From the NCBI GenBank assembly GCA_947034895.1, contig OX344764.1, positions 10,168,001 through 10,232,000 of the forward strand: a DNA stretch of 64,000 bases, read 5' to 3'. The translations under genes were made by a program, and so were the position numbers. Position 1 is the first letter of the stretch, and every line of letters begins with the position of its first letter. This document shows positions 11,621-22,225 of the stretch, one piece after another. The notes beneath the pieces were generated by a model. It did not search any database. It saw only the letters and a program-made list of their open reading frames with translations, and had not been told where the DNA came from. The stretch comes from Rhytidiadelphus loreus (Eukaryota > Streptophyta > Bryopsida > Hypnales > Hylocomiaceae).

Positions 11621-13810
11621 TTACAAGGGGAATGGGCCAGGAGCGCCAGTCCAGCCTTGCACGCACTTCAAAAGAGGTCGAATCAGCTTCCCCTCCGACA
11701 TCGCCTCGAACACTTTCTGAATTTCAGTCCCGGGCGAAACAGTTCGCAATCCAGACAGCAATTGCGTCCCGAGCTCCGACCTCACGAATTGGTACAACGG
11801 GTACGTCCTGCAAGACTCAATCCTGTTGGGCACCGCCGAAACGCCCTTCTTGTCATAAGCTTCCCGCACCAAGGGCACCACCACACGCAGCCGCTCTTGC
11901 ACCTGGGCCTCGAACACGGGGATCTGCTCAAACACGGAGCGGGAGGCGTCCTTGAGGGCGTGGCTGACCAGCACGCCTCGCAGCTTCTCCATCAACGGGT
12001 ACGTGTCGGAGGACGCGTCGTCGATGTACGAGAACACGGGCTGCCGCTCCACCACCAGGAGGAGGTCCTTCTCGCAGAAGCGAGAGGGCAGGAGGGCGCC
12101 GTCCTGGCTCATGAAGAGCGTCTTCTTCGCCGCCTGCAACACCACCTGCTTCACAGCGGACTGCATGGTCTCCTCCACATGGCGAAGGTCGATGGCTTGG
12201 CACAGCCCCACCAGGAAGGTCGAGCTCATGAGCTTCAGAATCTCCACGGCCTCCTCGGTCTTGCGCGCGGACACCAAGCCCAACGAGTTCACGTCCTGGT
12301 TGTGCTGCTCCGCGCTCTGGACGTGAGTGGTGACGGGGTTGGCGAGGTAGTTGAGCTCGGAGAGGTACGACGCCATGGCGATCTCCGCGCCCTTCATGCC
12401 GTAGTCCAGGCTGGGGTTGGGTCCCCCGCTCAAGTTGGAAGGCAGGCCGTTGTTGTAGTAGTCGTTCACGAGCTCGGAGAACTGCGCAAACATGAGCTTG
12501 CCGATGGCCGCCAACGCCAGGCGCATGTTGTCCATGGAGACGCCGATGGGGGTGCCCTGGAAGTTGCCCCCGTGCAGAGCGATCCCTCTGGCGGCGTCAA
12601 TTATGGGGTTGTCATTCACGGAGTTGATCTCGCGCTCGATGGCATGTGTGGCGGTGCGGATCACCTCAATTTGGGGACCCAGCCACTGGGGTGAAGTGCG
12701 CAGCGCATACCGATCTTGCTTGGGCTTCTTCAAGGGATCCGTCTCGTTGAGCTTGGCCGCGGCTTTCATGAAGTCGCTCCCATCCAACAGCCACTCCATC
12801 ACTGCTGCCGCTTCCATCTGCCCCGGGTGATGCTTCAGCTTGTGCGTCAAGGGGTCGGCAAACTCTGGCTTCCCTTGCATCACTTCACAGAACAAGGCGG
12901 ATAATACTTCCGCAAGCAACACGAGCACATTGGCGTCGAAGCACACCGTGGAGGCCAATGCCGACCCCACGGCAGTTCCATTCACCAATGCCAATCCCTC
13001 CTTGGGCTGCAGCTCAAACGGCTTCTCCACCCCCGCCATCCGCAACCCCTCCAACGCCGAAACCTCCCGGCCATCTGAAGTGCAAGCTCGCGAGTTAGGT
13101 CGGCCAGTGAGCAACCCCGCAATGTAAGATAAGGGCACCAAATCCCCGGAAGCGGTGACTGTCCCACGCAACGGCAACTTAGGCGTGACGTGTGCATTCA
13201 ATAGCTTCTCCATGGCCTCCAGAATCTCCCAACGGATCCCGGAGTAGCCTTGCATCAAGGTGTTGGTGCGCACCAGCATGGCCGCGCGGGTGGTCTCTGC
13301 GGGGAGAGAGTGCCCCTTCACCAACACCCCCGCATTCAAAAACCGAATGAGCTCGCGCTGCAGCTCCACGCCTTGCTGCGTGCGGCGATGGGAGGTGGCG
13401 CCGAATCCCGTGGTCACTCCGTAGATGTCCCCGCCGTTCATGATCTTCGTCAACACCCAGTTGGAGGACTCATCCACTCTGGCCTTGGCGTTGGCCGCGT
13501 CCAACACCACCGCCACGTCGGGCCGGCGTGCGATGGCCGTGACCTGTCCCACCGTGAGATTCACACCCTCAATCGCCACTGCAGTCGAGTCAAAGTACGT
13601 GGCCACCATCTGCTTGATCTCATCCAGATGATTCCCTTGCAACTTCGCAGCCGTCTTGGCCCAGTTGAGCGGATCTGCTCGGGAAACATCTGCTTCGGAA
13701 GCATTGTTGCAGAAGCTGGGGGATGTCGTCTGTTTCTTCAAGGCGGGCTCGGATCCCGCGTTCATGTAGCTCTGGGGCGACACCACGAAGTCGAACTCCA
13801 CAGCTGCCAT
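11621..13810 (-). CDS. PAL: Phenylalanine ammonia-lyase, intronless
   Basis: Deaminates L-phenylalanine to trans-cinnamate, the first step of phenylpropanoid metabolism (cytosolic tetramer). Single open frame of 729 aa, normal for plant PAL (about 700-750). The MIO prosthetic-group triad Ala220-Ser221-Gly222 lies in [16 protein letters not shown]; catalytic Tyr130 precedes [14 protein letters not shown]; the downstream [11 protein letters not shown] and [12 protein letters not shown] blocks are intact. The substrate-selectivity position in ELIRFLNAG is Phe157, the PAL-type residue (His favours tyrosine). Most angiosperm PAL genes have one intron; this one has none. It lies between two CHS copies and is transcribed against them. 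No convincing TATA box was seen upstream of 13,810. The G+C-rich coding sequence stands out from AT-rich flanks. Confidence 0.97.
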   Translation of the reverse strand: MAAVEFDFVVSPQSYMNAGSEPALKKQTTSPSFCNNASEADVSRADPLNWAKTAAKLQGNHLDEIKQMVATYFDSTAVAIEGVNLTVGQVTAIARRPDVAVVLDAANAKARVDESSNWVLTKIMNGGDIYGVTTGFGATSHRRTQQGVELQRELIRFLNAGVLVKGHSLPAETTRAAMLVRTNTLMQGYSGIRWEILEAMEKLLNAHVTPKLPLRGTVTASGDLVPLSYIAGLLTGRPNSRACTSDGREVSALEGLRMAGVEKPFELQPKEGLALVNGTAVGSALASTVCFDANVLVLLAEVLSALFCEVMQGKPEFADPLTHKLKHHPGQMEAAAVMEWLLDGSDFMKAAAKLNETDPLKKPKQDRYALRTSPQWLGPQIEVIRTATHAIEREINSVNDNPIIDAARGIALHGGNFQGTPIGVSMDNMRLALAAIGKLMFAQFSELVNDYYNNGLPSNLSGGPNPSLDYGMKGAEIAMASYLSELNYLANPVTTHVQSAEQHNQDVNSLGLVSARKTEEAVEILKLMSSTFLVGLCQAIDLRHVEETMQSAVKQVVLQAAKKTLFMSQDGALLPSRFCEKDLLLVVERQPVFSYIDDASSDTYPLMEKLRGVLVSHALKDASRSVFEQIPVFEAQVQERLRVVVPLVREAYDKKGVSAVPNRIESCRTYPLYQFVRSELGTQLLSGLRTVSPGTEIQKVFEAMSEGKLIRPLLKCVQGWTGAPGPFPL

Positions 13811-14525
13811 TGTTTATATCGTCGAGCTCCCAGGTGGTCTCAGCAATGATCAATCGAGGATCTGAATTCAGCGCTTCACTCAATTGCAAGCAAAGTTCTT
13901 GTACTCCTTCAAGCGTTCACGGTGCAATGCAATTTTCAACTAAGTAAAGTCTAAGAATTTCGACTTGGACGAGTGGAATTGGTGTGCTGTCGAACAGCTG
14001 GTTGTGTTGGCAACTGTATTCTCAGCAATGACTAGCAAGCAAAGGTGGTTGCAAAAATGTGTACTGCGCTAGCTTTGCAGGATCGAAGTTGATGAAATTA
14101 AGCTGCTGCACTGCTACCAAGTGAGATAGAACTGAGATGAGGAATTGGGATCACAAAGGTCTGTATTTGTAAGTGGATGAGATTGGCAACTCGTGGTGAA
14201 GAAACGTGGTCTTTACACTGGGTCTCTTGACTGGGCAATTGGGCATGAATCTTGAGGAACGTGTCCTTTGTGTTTTTTTCTGACAACGCACGCGGGTCAG
14301 TTTCAATTATGTTGTGAAGACTGGCGAAAAAGTGCATGGAAACGAGGGCATTTCAAGGGGGGGCGGGGATTCTCGTTGAAAATTTCACCGAAAGCCCGCG
14401 TGGTGCCCAGGCATTCCGACTTCAAGCCTTCAGAATCCAGACCAATGGGTTGTTGAGGTTGGGCTGCAGGTTCTATGAACCTTCTGGGCAATGGGACATG
14501 TTTTGCAGATTTAATGAAAGTTCTA
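13811..14525 (-). promoter_or_regulatory. PAL 5' region
   Basis: Presumed leader and promoter of PAL, reading leftward. No clear TATA box at the expected distance; no other gene seen. Confidence 0.35.
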
Positions 14526-14529
14526 AGAA

Positions 14530-14960
14530 TTGAGATAGACAAGCCTATCACCACCCTGATTTGCATGCAGTGTGAATATCTTGGGGCCAATTCCAAGAGG
14601 AGCACATATTTTTTACAGAGGTGGGCACTTGTTTCACAAATCAAAACCAAGTGGAATTATAATTTTTTGATTAAAATTGTGATTTGGGGGAATTTTCAAA
14701 GTAATCATCCTGAAAATTATGAAACCGCCCTGCCGTAGATTCGAGTCATAAACGCCTTGTCAACAACCCATAACCACCCTTTCATGAATCCAGTAGCACT
14801 TAAGTATCCACCAATCAAGGGTTGACACGTTAGCCCATGTTGACATTAATAAAAGCTAGAATTTTGTGAAATTTTGTCAAAATCTTAAATGGTTTGGGAT
14901 TATTTCTTAGATAGATTCGGATGGGACAATGAATGGAATTGGGGCCTAATAGTAGGTCAC
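14530..14960. repeat. Dispersed repeat, copy right of PAL
   Basis: Direct-orientation partner of 5,690-6,100. The two copies bracket the TPR remnant and PAL. Confidence 0.7.
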
Positions 14961-15028
14961 TGAATTGGGAAGCAGACGGTGATGGCTAGACAGTCCACTT
15001 TACTCCAACTTCAAATATGGTCTCTTTA

Positions 15029-15548
15029 TTAACCCTAAACATCCAGAGTCTTCTCTAAAATTCACAATTTGAGAAAAATATTATTAAGTACTATTTGGAG
15101 GAAGATTTAGGAATTTATATTCAAATAAAAGTTGTAGATTTTAAGTTATAGATTCCAATCCTATGGTTAGATTCACCAATGCTATCACCAATATTCTTTT
15201 ATAAATTTGAAAGGGAAATTCTAAAATTCCTTCTAAATTCAATTACAAGCAAAATTTTGAAATTTTTGTATTATTTAAATCTATGACCTCATTTTTGCAA
15301 ATCTACTTTTGAACTAGAGTCAATGCAATTTAGGCTTGGTCAACCACTTAACATACTTTGGCATTTGTAATTTTATAAAAATGTGTAGTACTCTAGTAAC
15401 ACCAAATCAAACCATTGGATAGGACAACAACTTGATAAAGGTGCTCCACAAATTAGGATGACTTTCATTCAAGCAATAATGAGAATGAAACTTGAATTTC
15501 AATCTGTTAATTGTCCAAAAATTGGACATCAAAGTGCTTTAGGGTTAA
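15029..15548. mobile_element. Possible TTAA-ended element, 520 bp
   Basis: TTAA-CCCTAAACATC at the left and GTGCTTTAGGG-TTAA at the right. The inverted match is short (CCCTAAA plus scattered positions), so this may be chance. Confidence 0.35.
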
Positions 15549-16389
15549 CTTAGATTGAGGATAGGTGTTTGGTCAATTTCCTGCATTTATTTTTCGGAGA
15601 TGTAATTACATGTCTTTTCTAAGCCGTAAAAAATCCAAAGTTCTTTTTGTAAAAATTTGAAATTGTTGTGAATTTTTGAATAATAAATGAAAAATATTCA
15701 TATCAAATATAGAATATGTTTAAAAAATCTGAAAATTTCTCCAAAAGTGCATATTTTAGAGTAAAACACCATGGTGCAATTTTGTTTCTATTGTGTCATT
15801 CTAAATTGATGAAGAAATGAACACTCTTTGGTAATTGACCTAAAGTTCAAATCACAATTATATACTTACATTTAGGAATTTTCCAAACTTTCCAAATTGC
15901 GATAGAAAGTAGATTGATAAGCTTTGTTTCTTTAGTTTGTCTCATATTCAAAAATAATTATTTTTATGGCTTAAATTCAGATCTTGATAAAGGAGTACAA
16001 ATTGCCAAAATACACTACATGGAGATCCATGGATCAACCATTTTCTTATGTAGGAAAGTAAAAAATATCACAAGCAAAGGATATGCAACATACTTCATTG
16101 AAATTGGGTTTAAACAACTCCCCAAACAAATTTGAATGAAAAAACGTTTTCTCATCCTTGAGGCCTTTCTAAAATCATCCCAAATGTCCTCTCATGTGTT
16201 GTATGGTTAATCAAAGTTCAAAAATAACGTTTCTGCAAAACAAAAATATGACAATTTTAGCCCCAAAACATAATAATACATAGAGTTTAGATTACCTCCC
16301 AAAACATTCTTGACCAATACTATTTGACCTTTAGGATTGAAATTTTCTAATTCATTTTCTAGAATGATTGGAGTGTCATCAAACCAACA
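15549..16389. other. AT-rich intergenic
   Basis: No gene recognised. A short open frame near 16,207-16,536 (-) continues into repeat unit B and is not convincing. Confidence 0.4.
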
Positions 16390-17559
16390 CAAGCGAGAAC
16401 ACAAGATAGGTATCAACAATTGTATTACTATATTTGATTGGTGCAAACTTCTTTGAATTACTACCATTGGAAGAGCATTAAAAATCAAATACAAGAAAGA
16501 AAAGAAAATTCCAATTTGGACTTTGGACAACCACAACAGAGTCCACTAGAAGCAAGCTAAAAGGGAAATCTTATAATGTGCCACGACAAATAAGGTTTAA
16601 GAAAAATCATGCAAATGGCACAACAAATTTTCACCATTCAAATCCAGATTTTCTTATCTTTATTATACATAGTGTTCAATGTGTATCCAAATATAGCAAT
16701 TTCAAGTCCTCATTCTACCCCATTCCAAAGATCATAAGAACATAAATTTTTTTGTGGTTCATTCCATAATGCCCTTCACAATTTAGTATTTCTCATCAAT
16801 TATTTCAGCCTTCTCTCATGTGAAATTTCAATAATGAATTCAAAGTATTTATTGTTAAATTGTTCTTCATATATTTGCAGCTTATTTCTTCAACATTAGA
16901 TTTCTTTCCTCAAGTTGCAAGTTCTACAATTTTTGTCAATGAAAAGCTTGAGGTATGAAGCTTTACATCCAAGATGGGTAGCAAAATTCTTGTTTTTTGA
17001 AATCAATTCCTTAAATCTTACAATTGATGAGCTTTTCCAATTCAAATTTTTTGGAGGATATATTCTAACAATTTAACTAAGTGATTCTGATATTGGATCT
17101 ACTAACAAGAAAAAAGCAAGAAGAATAGAGCATTGGTTTAGAAAAGGTGTTTTGGAAACAAGCCTTTTACTTGAAACAGCCCAAGAACTTAGTGGAAGAA
17201 TGGCATTGCCTACATGCGCCCCATCCAATGGTTAATTACCATGGATGTCCTTCAACACCATCTAATTCCCGTCCAAGTCCTTGGAAGGGATCTTTGGAAA
17301 CTTCAATGCTTGCCTAGATGTCCTACGTCATTTTCAAGGTCAAACACAAAATTTCACATACATTAATTCTAGATTTTGGTGTTGTCAAGCTCAACAATAA
17401 ATAGGTAGTTCCTTCAATCTATTTTTTTAATTTCATTTTTGTTTTTTTCCAAAATCATATGAATTGCCATTCTTGTAGCCATCGAAGGCATCAACTTGGA
17501 AGCGTAATATATACTACATTTGAATATATTTTATCAAAGAAATTCTTCATAGGAGCTTA
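16390..17559. repeat. Repeat unit B (tandem, diverged)
   Basis: A diverged copy of the unit, clearly alignable from about 16,390 (the part corresponding to unit A position 90) to the junction phrase at 17,560. The left boundary is uncertain and may reach about 16,250. It is directly adjacent to unit C, so this is a head-to-tail tandem array. Confidence 0.7.
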
Positions 17560-19124
17560 AGAAATACATCAATAATTATAATTGTTTTTCTAATTTTAAA
17601 GTACCCCAGAAAATTAAACATGAGTACAATAAAAACACAACCTAATCAACAAATGTTTCTTACAATCACCCACAAATTTATTACTATTTTTGATTGGTGG
17701 AAAATTCTAAACTCTCTTCAAATTATTACCATTAGAAGCCCATTAAAAGTCAAACACATGAAAGAAAAGGAAATCCCAATTTGAACTTGGGCCAACCAAA
17801 ATAGAGTCCATTAAAAGCAAGCTTAAAGACAAAAGCTATAATGTGCCATGGCAAGTAAGGCTTGAGAAAGAAAAATCATGAAAATGGTACAACAAATTTT
17901 GAAAATCCAAATCCAGATTTTCTTATCTTTATTATATATAGTTTTCAATGCCCATCGAATGATAGCAATTTCAAGTCCTAATTCCACTCCACTCCAAAGA
18001 TAGTATCATATATTTTTGTAGTTCATTGTGTTGGATTGGTAATGCCCTTCACAATTTAGTATTTTTCATCAATTATTTCAACCTTTTTTTCATGTAAAAT
18101 TTCAAAAATGAATACAAAGTATTTATTGTTAAATTGTTCTTCAAGTATTTGCGACTTACTTCTTCATCATCAGATTTCTTTCCTCGAGTGGCTAGACCTA
18201 CAATTTTTGTTGATGAAAAGTTTGAGGTATGAAACTTCATATTCAAGATGGGTAGAAAATCCTTGTTTTTTGAAATCAACTTACTTAGATCTTGCAATTG
18301 ATGAGTTTCTTACTTCAATTTTTCTAGAGGGTATACTCCAATAATTAAACTAAGAGATTCTAATATTGAATCTACCAACAAGTAAAAAATAGAAGAATAA
18401 GCATTGGTTTAGAAAAGGTATTTTGACAACAAGTTTTTGCTTGAAACAACTCAAGAACTTCCACTATTGTGGAAGAATGTCATTGTTTATGCACCATGTC
18501 TACTAGTTGTGGCTAATGTCCTTCAAACACATCCAATTCTTATCCGAGTCTTTGGAAAGGATCACAAGAAGGCTAGGGGGGCAACTTTGGGAAGAACTAC
18601 TTTACAAACTCTATTACGTGCTTGGATGACCAAGGTCATTTTCAAGGTCACATATAGAATTCCACATGCATTCATTGTTAAGCTTGACAACATATAAATA
18701 GGTAGCTTCTTTAATCTATTCTTTATTGCATTTTTGTTTTTCCAAAATCATGTAAATTGCCAATTCTTGATTCCGTGTAGCTATTGAAGGCAACAACTTA
18801 GAGCATCCCCACCAGTGAGTTCCGTATCCCTAAAGCTTTAGGGAGAGGACCTCATATGCAAATAGAGATATAGAAACTTCATCGCACCAACCTTTATCCA
18901 AAACCTGTATCTCTAAAATATACAAATTTCTGTAAAACTCTTCTCCAGTTTTGTATCCAGAGGCTCATATGGAGAACTTGCGAGGTCTCATCCCTACTTG
19001 AGGTCCCAAGCTCAATAAGCATATAGAGAAACAGAAGAGCTAGTGGGGATGCTCTTAGAAGCAACATACTATATACTTCATTTGAACACATTTAAATACA
19101 ATTTCATTTCATCATATGAGCTTA
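17560..19124. repeat. Repeat unit C upstream of CHS copy 2
   Basis: Bounded by AGAAATACATCAATAATT at 17,560 and again at 19,125. Much closer to unit A than to B, as expected if A and C are the duplicated pair. It carries a 254-bp Tourist-like insertion (18,801-19,054) absent from unit A and lacks the 320-bp insertion of unit A. Confidence 0.8.
18801..19054. mobile_element. Tourist/PIF-Harbinger-like MITE in unit C
   Basis: 254 bp with inverted ends GAGCATCCCCACCAG / CTAGTGGGGATGCTC, flanked by TTA on both sides (18,798-18,800; 19,055-19,057). Unit A lacks it. A 3-bp TTA/TAA duplication with GAGCATC-type ends is characteristic of Tourist elements. Confidence 0.82.
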
Positions 19125-19633
19125 AGAAATACATCAATAATTCCAAGAAGTTTATTGCTATTATCTCTCCATTTTTCAAAAGCAATCATATTGTTTCAAG
19201 TTCATTTGTAATTTGATGGACTCAAAGCTTGTTACTTTCCAACAACGAAGCACCAATTGTAAGCGTCGTTCAAAGAGCCATATGGTGACACTTCAATAGA
19301 CACCTACGGAGTACTTAACTGAAATAAGGTACTGTAGTTCTTTCTACCTTACGAAGTTGGACTCTCACAAATCGTTGGGTAATCGTCTCTGGACACAGCC
19401 AACAAAGAAGTCATCACACACTTGGAAGAGAGGAACGAGAAATTTCAAACATGGGATGATGTCAACAACAGAGGGACATTCAACGACGGAGGAAAGCAAG
19501 AGTTGACATGATTCTAATAAGGAATTGGCCGCACCGCTGAACTCCCCTGGTGGGCCATTTTCTCCACTGACAGATCGAACTCGTCACCAATCCAAGACTT
19601 CCCAGCAGCCGTCCACGCTCTTCCGATCCTCAA

Positions 19634-19687
19634 CACGTGACGCCGCAAACTCTCACAACCCGCGTTGCTCTACACACGCACTATAAA
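19634..19687 (+). promoter_or_regulatory. CHS copy 2 core promoter: G-box and TATA box
   Basis: Same arrangement as in copy 1: CACGTG at 19634-19639 and TATAAA at 19682-19687. Small indels separate the two promoters, for example extra bases in the leader near 19,760, while the core elements are unchanged. Confidence 0.7.
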
Positions 19688-19955
19688 GAGCCTGAAAACC
19701 TACTTCCCATCCTCACAACAGCAAACATCAATCCCCAGCACTCCAGCAACTGTCTTGATAGATCACACTCCAATAATTCTCTAGTACACTTTACTGATCG
19801 ACAGACAGAGGCCTTGGATTCGATTCCAAGTTACAAAACTCTCGTTCGGATTGGATCTGTTGAATCATCGAAGATTCGATTTCCAGGCGGGAGACTTGGA
19901 ACGCGAATAGCACGCACTTCCCACTTCGATCCATAGTAGCGAACTCGGCGACGCA

Positions 19956-21399
19956 ATGGCTTCCCAGCAGACTGCGGTGAGCGCTGCGCTCCCCAGGGGA
20001 CAGCCTCGTGCGGACGGGCCGGCGTGCGTGTTGGGCATCGGCACTGCCGTGCCTCCCACGGAGTTTCTGCAATCGGAGTACCCGGATTTCTTCTTCAACA
20101 TCACCAATTGCAGCGAAAAGGAGGCCCTCAAGGCCAAGTTCAAGCGCATCTGTAAGTGACCAGAGCCGCATATAAATGATTTACTTCAGTTGTAGGAATA
20201 TCCATTCCGGCCCATCTGCCTTCATTGCACACCGATGAATCCCATTTAGTAGTTTAATGTGAGTGATGGACTTTCTGATGCAAGCTGTGCTTCGTAATAT
20301 ACCCAATTGGCTGTGAGTGGAATGAATTCGAAGTACGATGCTTGTGGGGTGGTGCCCTCAATGAAATGAAATTGACGTGATGTATGTTTCATTCCATTCC
20401 ACAGGCGACAAGTCGGGCATCCGAAAGCGACACCTGTTCTTGACGGAGGAGGTGCTCAAGGCCAACCCAGGAATATGCACCTACATGGAACCCTCGCTGA
20501 ACGCGCGACACGACATCGTGGTGGTCCAGGTGCCCAAGCTCGCAGCGGAGGCCGCGCTGAAGGCCATCAAGGAGTGGGGTGGCCGCAAGTCAGACATCAC
20601 GCACATCGTGTTTGCCACCACCAGCGGCGTGAACATGCCCGGCGCCGACCACGCGCTGGCCAAGCTGCTGGGCCTCAAGCCCACCGTGAAGCGCGTCATG
20701 ATGTACCAAACCGGCTGCTTCGGCGGCGCCTCGGTGTTGCGCGTGGCCAAGGACTTGGCCGAGAACAACAAGAACGCGCGCGTGCTGGCCGTGTGCAGCG
20801 AGGTCACGGCCGTGACGTACCGTGCGCCGAGCGAGAATCACTTGGACGGACTGGTGGGCTCGGCGCTGTTCGGGGATGGCGCCGGCGTGTACGTGGTCGG
20901 GTCGGACCCCAAGCCGCAGGTGGAGAAGGCTTTGTTCGAGGTCCACTGGGCCGGGGAGACCATCTTGCCCGAAAGTGATGGCGCCATTGATGGCCATCTC
21001 ACGGAAGCGGGACTCATCTTCCATTTGATGAAGGACGTCCCCGGGCTGATCTCGAAGAACATCGAGAAGTTTCTGACGGAGGCGCGCAAGTGCGTGGGTT
21101 CCCCTGCGTGGAACGAGATGTTCTGGGCCGTGCACCCAGGAGGCCCCGCTATTCTGGACCAGGTGGAGGCCAAGCTGCAGCTCTCCAAGGACAAGATGCA
21201 GGGCAGCCGCGACGTGCTGCTGGAGTACGGCAACATGTCGAGCTCGTCGGTGTTGTTCGTGTTGGACCAGATTCGTCAGAGATCGTTGAAGATGGGTTCT
21301 TCCACGCTCGGGGAGGGCAGCGACTTCGGATTCTTCATCGGCTTCGGGCCGGGACTCACGCTGGAGGTGCTGGTGCTCCGGGCCGCAGTCAATGAATAA
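19956..21399 (+). CDS. CHS: Chalcone synthase, copy 2 (2 exons)
   Basis: Second CHS gene, exons 19956-20151 and 20405-21399, 396 aa, same intron position and same catalytic Cys170/Phe221/His309/Asn342. Aligned without gaps at a constant offset of 17,274 bases, I find only two differences from copy 1 across both exons and the intron: a silent GAG to GAA change (copy 2 position 21006) and the last residue, Gln in copy 1 and Glu here. The intron appears identical. Flanks are clearly more diverged, so the gene body has either been homogenised by gene conversion or duplicated very recently. Both copies keep a TATA box and G-box, so both are expected to be expressed. It is transcribed in the same direction as copy 1 and opposite to PAL. 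Confidence 0.96.
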
Positions 21400-21645
21400 A
21401 CGGGTTACTTAGATTTTCGGTGAATTGTTCACATGTGTGAATTCATTTTCGGTGCTGATTACATCAGTGTCTGACAAGTGTACAAAGGTTCAAATTAGAT
21501 CAATACTGTTCATAGTTCGCTAGGTCCATTCATGAGTTGCATTGGTTGCAACCCCATTCATTGATGTGCAGCTGTGTGCATTGTGATTTCCAATTGAAAT
21601 CTGCAGCCTGCAGCAGGAATTGATACAAACAAATCATTTAATCCT

Positions 21646-22225
21646 TGCATTGAATTTTCTCTCAGCATATCAGTTGCATGTGCAAGGTGTTGTTTTCGTA
21701 ACGGTTGTTTCGAGGACTGAGTGAAGTGTTACAGTATAATTCCATTCTTGAACACGTGCGTCTCCTTCCAGTCCACATTTGTGCTCGCCACAGCGTGCGC
21801 GTCGCGAGCAAACAAACTGGCCGGCGTGTTGTCGAACACAGACACCACCTAATCAAACGGGTGAGGGGCGTTCCAGAAGTTGTTCCGGCGCCCGAAAAAC
21901 GGCTAGAAATGACGTAATTCAAGTTTCCGTGGTCACTGGTCAGAGAGAACTTCCTTCGTCATCTCCACAAACTAAATTGATGTAGTAGTTCTAAGATGGA
22001 ATTAATTGAAACATGCCAATTCCAAAAAGTTCAATGGCTTCCTTGACAGACAAAATAACATGCCTTTCCTTCCGCATTAATGCTCATATTTTAGTTGTAA
22101 TTTTAGGTGCTGATATGTAGGCCTCGAGAAAATATTAGAACAGAATTAACAAGTGAGACACTAAAAAATATATGCCAACAAGACATGATAAATCGTAAAA
22201 GAGAGAAAACAACTGGACCATGAAG
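21646..22225. other. Intergenic between CHS copy 2 and MnmE remnant
   Basis: Short frames only. Some GC-richer sequence at 21,740-21,900 with no recognisable product. Confidence 0.4.

Larger units (their letters stand above)
17560..21645. repeat. Segmental duplication, right copy (with CHS copy 2)
   Basis: Partner of 1-4,375 in direct orientation, about 17.3 kb away, with PAL and a decayed TPR gene in between. Confidence 0.85.

Noticed and set aside
11657..12694. 345-aa plus-strand open frame opposite PAL
   Set aside because: Antisense shadow of the GC-rich PAL coding sequence; low-complexity His/Leu/Arg content.
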